A stretch of 64,000 nt of DNA from Haemonchus contortus (GCA_000469685.2 LS997566.1:39677920-39741919); one strand, 5' to 3'. Counted from the stretch's first letter, positions 14,001 through 24,165 are shown. Notes: generated by a model from the letters alone, not told the origin. Numbers and translations are program-made.

Positions 14001-14722
14001 GAGGTTGATATCATTTGAATTGGAGCGCGTTTGTTGCAGCCGCTCCTAAATAGCTAACAAGCGGACTGCAGCGACTGGAATTTCCGAATAACACTACTGC
14101 TGTCATAATCTTGCCCAATCTCAGGGAGAACTAGTTACCAAAAGCCTTTTACCTCAAGATTTTTGAGAATTTCCCCATTCTCTCCTCATCGATGGATTAC
14201 TCTGCACCTACATTTTCATCATACACTTCGAAAAAAGTTCATGGAACTTCAAGGAGTAGTTTTCATGAAGGCCTACTTCTTTCCTAATATTTCCATTTCA
14301 ATCCCCAAAATGTGTTCAGAGAGTTTGAGACGATTCTCACAACAAAGCTTGCTCTATCTAGTACGACTATGTTAATACCGCAGTAAAAAAATAAATGAAC
14401 AGACCTTAATCCACGTGGTTTTGTAGGCGAAACATTTTGACATAAAAATTCCAAATCGGTAGATAGTCAACGCTAACGCTGACAACAGATATCCCCAATG
14501 TGCTAGGGTGTTTGGAGTGGATAGGATAATCATGAGTTGATCGGATCTGAGAATTAAATGGATGTTCGAAAATCTCAAAAAAAAATTCAGGTAAGCAGAG
14601 TGGTTCAGCACCAACCTCATAAAATGGCATTCATTGAAAGTACACGGAATAGATACCCATAAATTGGTGGCTGAATACAGAAGGCCAGATATGATCATAT
14701 TAATGACAAAATGTGTGAAATG
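11065..14722 (-). CDS. Serpentine 7TM chemoreceptor-like GPCR (TM1 exon not found)
   Basis: Six minus-strand coding exons join in phase: 14722-14616, 14546-14405, 13414-13255, 11706-11555, 11505-11376 and 11318-11065, giving 314 residues from TM2 to the stop. Exon 1 carries TM2 ([20 protein letters not shown]). Exon 2 carries TM3 and a degenerate post-TM3 arginine ([13 protein letters not shown]). Exon 3 carries TM4 and a Cys-rich second extracellular loop. Exon 4 has TM5 then the basic third loop YRGRKRG. Exons 5 and 6 have TM6 and TM7, the latter ending in an NPMVLLLFN motif typical of rhodopsin-like receptors. Nematode families of this type act as plasma-membrane chemosensory or neuropeptide receptors. 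The donor after exon 3 (GTACTA) and the one after exon 2 (GTCTGT) are weak. Exon 5 could start 15 bases later at a second in-phase acceptor. The exact sr-family is uncertain. The missing first exon probably lies beyond the repeat at 14786-15090. Confidence 0.87.
12030..12463 (+). pseudogene. 3' end of RTE-type non-LTR retrotransposon, decayed
   Basis: The plus-strand frame reads [18 protein letters not shown], then after an in-frame stop [18 protein letters not shown], and after another stop [16 protein letters not shown]. This is the C-terminal segment found downstream of the reverse transcriptase in nematode RTE-clade elements. At least two nonsense codons (near 12231 and 12338) show it is dead. 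The 5' part is missing, as expected for truncated target-primed insertion. It sits in the TM4-TM5 intron of the chemoreceptor gene and abuts a SINE on its right. Confidence 0.85.
12464..12705 (-). repeat. tRNA-derived SINE (family A)
   Basis: Minus-strand copy with a good head: GGCGGAAGTGGTGTAGTGGC on the reverse strand at the right end is the A-box region, and the B box lies within GGGCTCGAATCCCGGATCG. It directly follows the RTE fragment, inside the chemoreceptor intron. Confidence 0.85.
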
Positions 14723-14785
14723 CTGGAAATGAAAATAATTTTTGCAACTGACGAAGACATTCAACGGACATAGCCAGTTATTTAG

Positions 14786-15090
14786 GGTGCGCTTCGTTGC
14801 GCGCGTCCTTCAAAACTAGGTCACACCGCAGCCGTCGCGCGCGGCGACTCAGCCCGCGATACTTGACAGACGTCGCAGATGTCAGTGGGCCATACGGTTT
14901 GCGCTTGGTCCACGGTCGTCAGCTCAATGGGAAGATAACACGGACAATTGCAAATAATTCGCTCCACTGACACTCGGTGGTACTGTAACGTCATCTCGAG
15001 ACCTCAGTGGGATGCGCCGCGCGCGAAGTGAGCGGGGTGACTTACTTTCGACGAACGCGCGCAACGGACGTTCTCCGTTACTTCCCAAAA
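14786..15090 (-). repeat. CpG-rich dispersed element (family D)
   Basis: About 300 bp rich in GCGCGC, in contrast to the AT-rich flanks. It is about 75-80 percent similar, in opposite orientation, to 50181-50475. The two ends are imperfect inverted repeats (GGTGCGCTTCGTTGCGCGCG at one end; the complement of GCGCGCAACGGACGTTCTCC at the other), which suggests a non-autonomous DNA transposon. It lies immediately upstream of the first identified chemoreceptor exon. Confidence 0.7.
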
Positions 15091-15166
15091 GTAGGGATGT
15101 CCTGAGCATGTGCACGGCATTTTTGTCCAAAAATAAGGAGTTCTCTTCCTTTTCTTCTTCTCCTCT

Positions 15167-15340
15167 CTAATGTTCATCTTTCGCCCATGCAGGGTACGCT
15201 ACTCCTGATGGCCCTCTCCACTTCCTTCTATATGTGGCATGTTCTGCTACTACGTCGGCCTCAGGGAAGTCCTGCTTGACCACGTCCCGCCACTTGTTCT
15301 TTGGGGTTCCTCCTGTTCGCTTTTCGAAAATTTCAAAATC
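15167..15340 (-). pseudogene. Non-LTR retrotransposon C-terminal fragment
   Basis: The minus-strand frame reads FEKRTGGTPKNKWRDVVKQD, then ATYRRKWRGPSGVAYPAWAK, and ends at a TAG at 15167-15169. The pattern R-P/T-x-G-x-P-K-x-x-W-x-D-V-V followed by a Trp-rich R(K)W block is the conserved tail of LINE polyproteins. It is open over 57 codons but has no visible reverse transcriptase upstream, so it is a 5'-truncated remnant. It is a different element from the RTE tail at 12.0 kb. Confidence 0.7.
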
Positions 15341-16351
15341 CATCCCCTCCCTACCTTATTGGGGTGTTTTCAATTGCCCATCTCCCTTCATGTTCTTGCA
15401 CACACAATACAAATAGGAGCTTTGGTTTCTTTTGCTCATTCCCTCCCTCTATTCTCTTCGAAATGAAATTCATCATCCCCCAGTTCCCTCACCTACCCTC
15501 TTATCGCCTTTCTAAATAGTCTAGGGCTAGCATAATCAATTTAGAAAGATATAGATATGTATGTGCCAGACCGTGGTAATATATTAAAGACGGGAAAATG
15601 CGTTTTTCTAATGAAGAAAGTATTATCTGGAATTATACTTTCGATACATTCAGGGAAAGGCTACCCCTATGTTGTTAACCATACATCATTACGGACTATC
15701 ATTATAAACTCAAATAAAAGAAACTAATTGGCAGTATTGCTTTGTGTAAATTTCTCTTGATGAATTGATATCATTAACGTTGAGTAATGTGAAACTATTC
15801 ATTTTAGCATCTTTTAAGAAGAATTCATTGGGTATACTGTAAATTCATAGCTGTAGGTTAATTATACAAATATTTTTGGGTACTACTGTAATTGATGATT
15901 TTGTATCTGTATGCTGGAGAAGCTGGACGTTTTGTATGAGCAAAGATGGCAGCAGAAAAAAAACAGGGTATAGCAAATACTAACTGAGGAGATGACCTAA
16001 GGTGCACTAAAAGGTGACTAAAAAGGGGATCATCAAGGATTCCCAACCAATGAAGCAGTCATGGTGTTCATCACGGTGTCCAAGGTGTCAACTCAGGCAA
16101 TAGCTCTCTATCAGGATTTTCTACCCATCTGATGTCCCCTTCTTTTTGCCCGTGAGCATATTAGACGTGAGCATATTTGTGTGCTAGACCTAGCCCTCGT
16201 TAAGTCCCTCATTAATGAGCAAGTAAAAAGGGCTGTGCAACTGTTCGATTTCCGTCTAAGGACAATCCCAATTTAGAAACTTTGAAATTATTTGTTTGAA
16301 GTATCTAATGAGTCCTCACTAATAGGCTTTGCTGAGAACTCTCTCATCCAC
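15341..16351. other. No supported gene
   Basis: AT-rich sequence. A minus-strand frame at 15858-16046 has a hydrophobic core and was considered as the missing TM1 exon of the chemoreceptor, but its only donor is in the wrong phase. Nothing else recognised. Confidence 0.4.
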
Positions 16352-16685
16352 TTAAAGGCGCAGTTCACGATAATTTTGAGGTAGCCGTTTTTACTCGAAT
16401 AGCGGACGATCAAGGCAGAATTCTACAGAACTGCCTTTCACTGTCGCTATGAGTTATGACAAGTTGTTTGAACCTCCTCTATGGGTTGACTTGTGATCGG
16501 TGCAGCCTCTATAATGCCGGTAAAACTCGTCCGAGTATACAAACGGGCCAATCTTTGAGCTTTTATAACTCCCTAACTAGACCGTTTTCTGACCTAGTAG
16601 TGCCAGATGTTGTACACGCGGTGGCCTCAAACTCATCCTGTGGGGGAATCTCAGAAATAATTTTTATCGTGAGCTGCGCCTTTAA
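16352..16685. mobile_element. MITE (family C), about 334 bp
   Basis: Terminal inverted repeats: TTAAAGGCGCAGTTCACGATAA at the left and its near-complement TTATCGTGAGCTGCGCCTTTAA at the right. No coding capacity. The internal sequence is shared with the split copy at 28399-29985. The TIR resembles the CTTAAAGGCACCGTTCGCGATG end of the palindrome at 49567-49727. Confidence 0.8.
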
Positions 16686-19144
16686 CGTCTTCGCCATGTC
16701 AGTTGTAACGGATCTTTAAACACAGACATTCGCTGAAAAGAAGTGTCTATTTACATACAAGTCTTAACTCTAGTTATTTAATTAATATGTCAAAACTTTT
16801 TGTTTATAAACTATTAGGAGGTTGGTGATGCCCACGGCAAGCCCACAACCATGAGGGATAGCATAGAAGAGCAATGAGCGGCTGATAGTTTATGGATGAC
16901 CTTCATGAACTCCCACAACCTGGAGACCTCTACCAGAGAGGTTCAAACAATACTGAGGACGCTTCATACATCATCCTTCCCTTATTCGGTCACTCTGATT
17001 TCTTCTTCACTATTTATACTTGTAAAAATACTACTTCTGTTAGAAACAAAACAAATTCGAAGGCAGAACTACCTGTGACCCGAAAGAAGATTTCCAGTGA
17101 ATGATGAATACAGTAAATAGAGCCGAATTTGTAAGAATACCAATCGAGGAAAACAATAGAATGAGCACGGCAAGGAATGTCCTGAAAGCGCTTAATGAGT
17201 CTCTTGATGACGTATGAGTAACCAGTCAAGTACTAAGATGTCGTATTGTATACAACCATGAGACGGGGTGGCATACCCTATCCAATTTCAACCAGTTATT
17301 TGAATAATTTCAATTAAGTACCAGAAAATTGAGTCGGGCCATACAAAGGGGGAGGGGGGAAGAAAGTACATAGAAATGCGTATGAAACCTACGGGATTGC
17401 TCCTACTCACCGATACATCTCAGTTTATTCTGAAGGAGACCAACGAAAAGAAAGTGTCCAGTCTGAGAGTAAGGACTGGTGTACCTAATGGGTGTGGTAG
17501 AGGGCAAATGCCCCTGACGACCACCCTGTTTGAGAGCATCGGCGGGACACCGAACTGACAGAGGAAATCTCAACGTTCGGTCTGGGATGAGGGTCTCTTG
17601 AGTCTTCATCAGAGAGCTCGCCATCCACATGCCCTGTATTGATAGCAATTCTCAAAATTAGCCCTTTGGGGAGTGATAAGGCATCTCAGAAAGACAGTCA
17701 AGGTTATGCTAAAAAAACAAATCCCATTCAGCTCACCTGGAACCTTCGTTAACTTGTCCTGCTTTGGCTAGGCAGAATTCCAGCACGTCGGCCGAGGAAT
17801 TTTCCTGAAAATGATCAGAACATTGGAAGAATCAATTTGACAAGACGAAACATCCCTGAGAGGTCCCCGTGACAACGACTGACATACTTCAAGTAAGATG
17901 ACGTGACAAGCTTAAAAATTCAACGACTCACCATTCTGGAAGTCGGGTATTGCTCGACACCCCTCTCCTAGTAAGTGCCTGTCTAACAGTCCACTATATA
18001 GCAGTACTTTGCGTTCAGGCTTTCTCACCTGAAAGAAGCCATAAAACTATGCTAAAATCGAGATTTGCCTTGACACGGAAACTTTATAAGTGTATGGATC
18101 GAGATCGCTGAGTATAAACGGCTTTAAAGACAAACAAAAACGCAAGAGATGGATGTAATTCATCGTCTAAGGGTGTGGCAATGTTTGCTGAAAAAATTTG
18201 AGGGGGGGGGAGGAACTCAAATTAAAAGCCGAGTTACAAAGGTAATAATAGCAAGTGTGCAAAGCGATCAAATGATTGGGAGCAGTGTGTCTAGGGTTAT
18301 CGCAAATCTGAAGGTTCAAGTATGGCAAAGGACAACGACACATTGAAGTTCAAAGAAGGCTCGAACCACAGCAACGCGAAAAATTCATCTCAGTAATGGG
18401 AAAACTAAATATCATTCAGAAACGAAGGGTAAGAGAGAGTAGGGGAAATTAGGAGAGAATCCAGCCTCATTACAGGTCACTGGAACAGTTTCAATTATTT
18501 CAACTAGTAATTGTTTGCAATGGCTTACAGGGAAAACAATTGCTCAGCACAGGCGTTGATTCAGTATTTGATCTCTGGACCATACGGTTTCTTCCTAAGC
18601 TGAATCCTCTTCCCAGGGGTGGGTGATATTGTGTGTAGCTGTGCCTGCAGGGCGGCCTTATGTGAACTCGTGAAGAATGACGACCGTAGGAGCTCTGGAC
18701 CACGTAAATACGCTAATAGTATCAAGCAGAGCACCAAAGAAGTCCAAGAGAAGTTTATCTGTCAGAGCTGAAGGGTAGACATGTGATGTAGTCGTCTGTA
18801 TGACCGCTCGCGTACTTGTAGGATAATATAGTACATAGACCTGAAAACCTGGTGGAAAATGTTGCGGCATGAAATTTGCAATTGTTTTTCCAACAATCTA
18901 AGAGTAGCTAATGCAGGGGCAATTTACGGAATGGAAAGGTGAGAAGGTTAATGCAGTGCAGCAATTTCATTGAAAAAGGTCAATTGAAGGAAAATAATTC
19001 AGCGTCTCTTGGCAACAAGTTAATCAGTGGACTATAATAAGCTCAAACTCACAGTGGGAAGGAAGAAGAGGTCATTTGTAAATGTCATTCCCACATTCTG
19101 CATTTAAAATTACTGTAATAATTTGTTTTGACTTGTTTTTTTTG
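16686..19144. other. No supported gene
   Basis: Several short open frames on both strands, none with a protein-like composition or matched splice sites. There is a run of eight G at about 18200. Nothing recognised. Confidence 0.4.
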
Positions 19145-19323
19145 TTAACTGCTGTTATTTCGCCGCAGTACGCAATCCGAAAGTCTCACAAGGTTGGCGA
19201 TTTGTGGACAAAACTTCAGCCTCGGACGGGACTTGAACCCGTACTTGTCCTTTCCGGGGACAAGTACGGGTTCAAGTCCCGTCCGAGGCTGAAGTTTTGT
19301 TCACAAATCGCCAACCTTGTGAG
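19145..19323. repeat. tRNA-derived element (family B), folded into a hairpin
   Basis: From 19182 the left arm (AGTCTCACAAGGTTGGCGAT ... GACGGGACTTGAACCCGTAC) is repeated in inverted orientation on the right up to 19323, meeting at TTTCCGG near 19252. Each arm carries a tRNA T-arm-like block (ACGGGTTCAAGTCCCGT). The anticodon and D-arm portions present at 8045-8333 are deleted, leaving two T arms facing each other. Confidence 0.8.
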
Positions 19324-19512
19324 AGTTACTGTAATAGTTAATAGCCAAGTTCTTTGCTCCCTATACGGTATCGAATAACAATTTAAAGATTGCTGGAAGT
19401 AATGAGGCAGAAATGCCCTATAGTAACAATGTAGAGCAACTTTCTAATACTGAAATCGAGGAGAACGATAAAAAAAGGGTAAAATTTTTGGGTGCGACCA
19501 TTCTGTCTGAGG

Positions 19513-19675
19513 GATCCACCCCGCATTCGGCTTCCTCTTATCCTCCCATACGAGTCTGGTACCCCGGAGGGATGGTACCCCAGAGTGGTGGACTACCCCG
19601 GAGGGATGGTAAACTTGGTGGCATAGGCAGAAACCTATCCGAAATACGAACCCGTGACCAAGACTGTGAGATACT
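19513..19675 (-). repeat. tRNA-derived SINE (family A), internally deleted and duplicated
   Basis: Minus-strand SINE fragment that jumps from the tail (CACCCCGCATTCGGCTTCC) to the mid-body, with a local duplication of TACCCCGGAGGGATGGTA at 19559 and 19594. Confidence 0.65.
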
Positions 19676-20584
19676 TGCCAGCAAATCACCTCCGCCGTCA
19701 AAATCAAGGGAAAATCTCTGCAAATCTCCAGGAAACGATGGTAATTCAACTCAAAAACCACGAGCATCACAACAAGCAACGAAAACTCTGCTGCAGATGT
19801 CCTTGTACTGTGAAAACGGTTGGTCTTCACAAGGAAATAACTGATTCAGTAAATGCAATCAGAGTAAAGATCAAGGGAAGTGTAGGTTGCAAAGAGTGAC
19901 GGGAATGACTAAGGATGACAAGGTGATATCAGGATCAAAGCCCGTAATGAACCGCGAAGGAGGATGGAAGTCGCTTGCTTACCTCACAGAACTCATTAAT
20001 GCCACTTCAACAGGAAACAAGTACACATGTGCAATCTCCCACACCGGCTCCTATACGAGGAAAATATAAGATGGGGTTTCGTAGAATTTCACATTATAAT
20101 TTCGCCTACGTGAAAATTTGAATTCGAATTTAATTTAGGTTTTTATTTAAATATAGAAAGTAGCCTCTGCCATTCATTCCCACGGTTTTTGATTAGTAAA
20201 GGAAATTGAAATGAAACATACGGTAAAATTTCACATGAAGGGGAATTCAGAGTAGTCCTTCACATATGTTTCTGACCTCTCTAAGTCCTCCTATGACTTC
20301 CTCAACGTCTCATTGTGGTACTGGTACGGAACTCTGTAAATCTATACCTGAAGTTCTCATCAAAGGGAGCGTTTCTAACCATTCAAAGCCAGTACAATTT
20401 AAATGCTGTGGCGGATCCTAGAAAGGGCATCAATTAATGTCAGCAGCATTCATACCTTCACTTTTTAGTAAATAATATAAGGTTGATATCAGTGGGAGGT
20501 GATGTCGAATCGAATCCCTGACTAGTTCTCGGGAAGGTCAATCAAACTCTCATTCCCTCAGGACCTGTTAATTGGTAGCAGATA

Positions 20585-20725
20585 TGAATGGGAGGATAAA
20601 AACACTGACTTGAACATTGGCTGACCTCAACAGGTCATTGTATAAGCCACATACGCATCTGAAGCTCCAAAACAATTCTGAATAGAGTTTGTGGGCGGGG
20701 CGCGTCAGGAAAACGGAGTTGAATT
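20585..20725 (+). repeat. tRNA-derived SINE (family A), 5'-truncated
   Basis: Only the 3' half of the SINE is present: GGGAGGATAAAAACACTGAC, the GGCTGACC(T)C block, then GCCACATACGCATCTGAAG and the tail. It lies just left of another, interrupted copy. Confidence 0.65.
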
Positions 20726-20744
20726 TCAACAAAGGACTTTATCC

Positions 20745-22480
20745 TGGTTCTTAAATAGGGTAGCGGCACATAGCACCCAATTACGCACTCATGGTCCCGG
20801 CTTCGAGTCCCGGATCGACACACCAGGCCAATCAAGCCTGCCATCCCCGAGTCGATTAATTCGTACTAGACCGGTCTTACCAGGGAAGGATCCCAGGTCG
20901 AAGTGGCCATTTGAAATGAGACCTACACTACTGGACGTGTTTTTGGATGCTGAGTTCAGATCTGCTTTCCAAATCTGCCAAGCGTTCCTCTGAACGGAGT
21001 TATGAGGGTGGTTTCAGGGAGAGTTTCAGGGTTTGACATGAGAAAACTTAAATTACATGGATGTGCCTCATCATTCAACGGCGGCTTGGTGTAGAGGTAA
21101 GCGTGACGCTTCATGGGCGGGAGGCTAGGGTTCGGGTTTTGTGGGGGACCGGAATTTTGCGTTGCATAGAATTTTTCCTTTAAGGACTAGAAAATACTCT
21201 CGTGGTGATTTCGTCACGTTTTATGACTTTTTAATGCTTTGCTGATACCTTTTCCCACCTACCCAGCTGTTACTGAGTGAGGGATTCCTCCGTGCGCAGA
21301 ATTAGGAGGTCCGGGCGAGTAAAATTTGTATGATGAGCAATGATGATGCTAGAGCGTGTGTTGATACTAGATTGGGGGCGGTGGTGCGTAGCAGCTCCGG
21401 ACTCACCAACACCGGCACTGTTGATAGTAGACTCGAAGACCAGAAAGCTATTCAGTGCGCCCTACCTCCACAAAAGCAGGTGAAGGGAATGACACCCTGC
21501 TTGAGGCTACCACGAGGCTAATACAGCCGATAGAAGCTCATTTCCAAATTCCTTCTGGAAATAAGGTTGAACGCACCATTTCATACGTAATAGCTCATGA
21601 CCTCAACTTTGCGTGTTCACACGAGATCCCATTCTTCGCTTACTGTTGCTTGTCTACTTTCAGTTCTGTGTGGCCAGATTTAGGAAATTCCTCTTTTATC
21701 AATGGTATGCCACCGACTACTTAAGCACTCCCCGGGTGATTTTGGGATGCATACACAATTCTGTTTTCCTTCTGGTTTAGGATTGGTAAGTGTAAAGCAA
21801 TGAGCTGTGACGAGTTATTTTTTCAACCGTTGCTCCCATTGTGAGAAGCTTCTTTGTTCCAAGCATTTCGTGCTAGAGTATCGCACTTGTTCATAAAGTG
21901 GTAAAAATTATCCTACTGTGAATATAGAGTGCATGGGCATTAGAGAAAAACTGAAGTACTACTTCATGTGGATAAGTATCACCAAAAGCATTAAAAAGTC
22001 ATAAAACGTGACGAAATCACCACGAGAGTATTTTCTAGTCTTTAAAGGAAAAATTCTATGTAACGCAAAATTTCGGTCCCCCACAAAACTCGAACCCTAG
22101 CCCCCCGCCCATGAAGCGTCACACTTACCTCTACACCAAGCCGCCGTTGAATGATGAGGCACATCCATGTAATTTAAGTTTTCTCATGTCAAGCCCTGAA
22201 CCTCTCCCTGAAACCACCCTCATAACTCCGTTCAGAGGAACGCTTGGCAGATTTGGAAAGCAGATCTGAACTCAGCATCCAAAAACACGTCCAGTAATGT
22301 AGGTCTCATTTCAAATGGCCACTTCGACTTGGGATCCTTCCCTGGTTAGAGCACAAAAGCACTGACTTATACATCAGCGCTCCACGCCATTGTACAGGCC
22401 CCATACGCGTTCAAAAGCCACTGAGATTCTGAATGGAGATCGAATGTTGGGCGTATTCCAAAACGGGATTGATCAACGCT
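20745..22480 (+). repeat. tRNA-derived SINE (family A) split by a transposon
   Basis: The head (20745-20879, with CTTCGAGTCCCGGATCGACA) ends at TCGTACTAGACCGGTCTTA. The body resumes at 22346 with TTAGAGCACAAAAGCACTGA and finishes with GGGATTGATCAACGC near 22475. The 1466-bp element between interrupts it. Confidence 0.8.
20880..22345. mobile_element. Long-TIR DNA element, 1466 bp, TTA target duplication
   Basis: Left arm 20880-21252 (CCAGGGAAGGATCCCAGGTC...) and right arm 21974-22345 are inverted repeats of about 372 bp with few mismatches. TTA flanks both ends (20877-20879 and 22346-22348), the kind of 3-bp duplication made by PIF/Harbinger-type transposases; that assignment is inference. 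The 720-bp interior has frames at 21330-21724 but nothing recognisable as a transposase, so it is probably non-autonomous. Each arm contains a tRNA-like block (see findings). Confidence 0.85.
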
Positions 22481-22556
22481 AGAAAATTTCACCTTTTATC
22501 CTTTAATATTATCATGGTCATGGAAGGAAGAGGGAAAATAGGAAGATCTAAAGATA

Positions 22557-22884
22557 GTCTCACAAGGTTAGCGATTTGTGAGCAAAACTCCAGTCTCGGA
22601 CGGGACTCGAACCCGTACTTGTTCTTTCCGGGAACCGTGCTCATATCCCTTACACTACCGAGACCCCGCTTGCCATCGCCTTCTTTATGGCCTATATTTA
22701 TGTATTTATTTATTTATTTATACACTCAACATGCCATAGCTTATCAGCACTCACACGTACAACGTGATAGTACATGTACGGGTTCGAGTCCCGTCCAAGA
22801 CTGGAGTTTTACTCACAAATCGCCAACCTTGTGAGACTTTCGCTTCGCGCACTGCGGCGTTGAAACAGCAGTTAACAAAACATC
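22557..22884. repeat. tRNA-derived element (family B) with 14-bp target duplication
   Basis: It begins GTCTCACAAGGTTAGCGATT and ends CAGTTAACAAAACATC. Both sides carry AAGATCTAAAGATA (22543-22556 and 22885-22898). Inside are a minus-strand tRNA-like block with T arm CGGGACTCGAACCCG (acceptor-like GTCTCGG), an ATTT microsatellite at 22697-22722, and a second, plus-strand T arm near 22778. A long flanking duplication points to LINE-mediated insertion, hence a SINE. Confidence 0.85.
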
Positions 22885-23159
22885 AAGATCTAAAGATAGA
22901 ATGGCAAAACCTTCTGCAAGGTTTTCATAATGATTACTTGCAAAATAGGGAAGTAAACAATGAGTAAATCAGGAAGAAAACTGAGATCGGTGGGAAACTA
23001 TATGCGAAAGACACAATGGGATTGTTGAAGTAGGAACGATCGCTGATTCTTCGGACACAGTGGATCTGAATTTGTTCTTGGACGTTCCTTTGGATACTAT
23101 GATGGTACTATGGATGTGGATAACTCAGAGGAAGGACGAATTAGTTATCGGTATGAGAT

Positions 23160-23245
23160 GAACCTGTACTGGATGGAAGTAGAGCTCCAACGCTATCGAG
23201 CAGGCACCAAACTCTTATCCATTAAACTACTGCCCCAATAAAAGA
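23160..23245 (-). repeat. Possible tRNA-like fragment
   Basis: The reverse strand begins GGGGCAGTAGTTTAATGGAT with an A-box-like block and a degenerate GTTCATCTC in place of a B box. The stems do not close properly, so it is not called as a tRNA gene. Confidence 0.3.
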
Positions 23246-23606
23246 AGTCGTAGTCATGACTGAAATCACCGTCTAATGAGGGATGGCCAGGGATACGCAA
23301 AAACTACTTTGACTAGTGACGTAAATGAAAAAAAAAATCCTCTAAGAACCCTACCCCGAAGAAAAAAAACGTACTTCACGCCCTAGCGAATCACTGAGGG
23401 CGATGAATGAGGCTAGACTACTTAATGATCTTCAGAGGCTTGTAGTGACAGTATACTTCATGCACTACTAGCCATATTAGTAGCATTGCAATCCAGTCAA
23501 GCTTGTAATGTTCTGTGTTACTAATGAGAGATGATTGGATCTTAGACGATACAATTAAGTTTGTCAACAACATCAGCCATTTTTAAACGATCAGTTAAAT
23601 CATGCA

Positions 23607-24165
23607 TTATCGGCTCATACTTCCGCACGTAGCCGAGGATGATGTCAAAGTTGAGCTTGGGAATAAAAACTTGGATGACCTTAACCATTCCCACCCTCTC
23701 TCCTCTACAACGACAACATCTGGGCGGGTTTTTTCCAGAGCAAAATGGAGTAGATCAGCAGGTAACCCTACTACCCTACAATCATCCAGATAAGTGGGCA
23801 TGACCAAATTCTGAGAGGTTTATCCCAAATGGTCAAGGCAACACAGTTTTGTTTAACCATGTACCACACAATATCCCCGGAACACCGTCTGTTGCACTTT
23901 CCCAGAACAGATCTCTTAAAGTTCCCATGCAGTTGCCAACGTCGACCTTAGTCATTAACCATGTTAGACCCACGCACCAACGAACGTTCCCATTTGCGTT
24001 GTATGGAAGGCCATTTGTTCCCAATTTGGCAAGCCACATACGTAATTCATGATATATACAAGGGAACGTGACTAATGAGAAACCTGTGGTACTCACCTCA
24101 GAGGTGTTCAGGTACTCGCTGATAATGAAACCTCCTTTCCCACGGCTCAGCACCACTCCGCCCAT
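23607..24165 (-). CDS. Possible two-exon gene, 90 residues, unrecognised
   Basis: Exon 1 (24165-24097) starts with ATG and encodes MGGVVLSRGKGGFIISEYL plus four residues, ending GAG before a perfect GTGAGT donor. Exon 2 (23810-23607) follows a CTCTCAG acceptor in the same phase and runs 67 residues to TAA, through PTYLDDCRVVGLPADLLHF and RPDVVVVEERGWEW to a Ser/Thr-rich end. The joined product has no signal peptide, no TM segment and no motif I recognise. The amino-acid composition and matched splice phase favour coding. The plus strand of exon 2 is also open, and the product could be the 3' part of a longer gene. Confidence 0.4.

Noticed and set aside
15858..16046. Missing TM1 exon of the chemoreceptor
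   Set aside because: It has a hydrophobic segment after a CTCCTCAG acceptor, but the only donors give phase 1, whereas the TM2 exon needs phase 0.
21087..21160. Functional tRNA gene on the plus strand
   Set aside because: A- and B-box-like motifs are present, but T-stem pairing is poor and the block is duplicated inverted in the other transposon arm.
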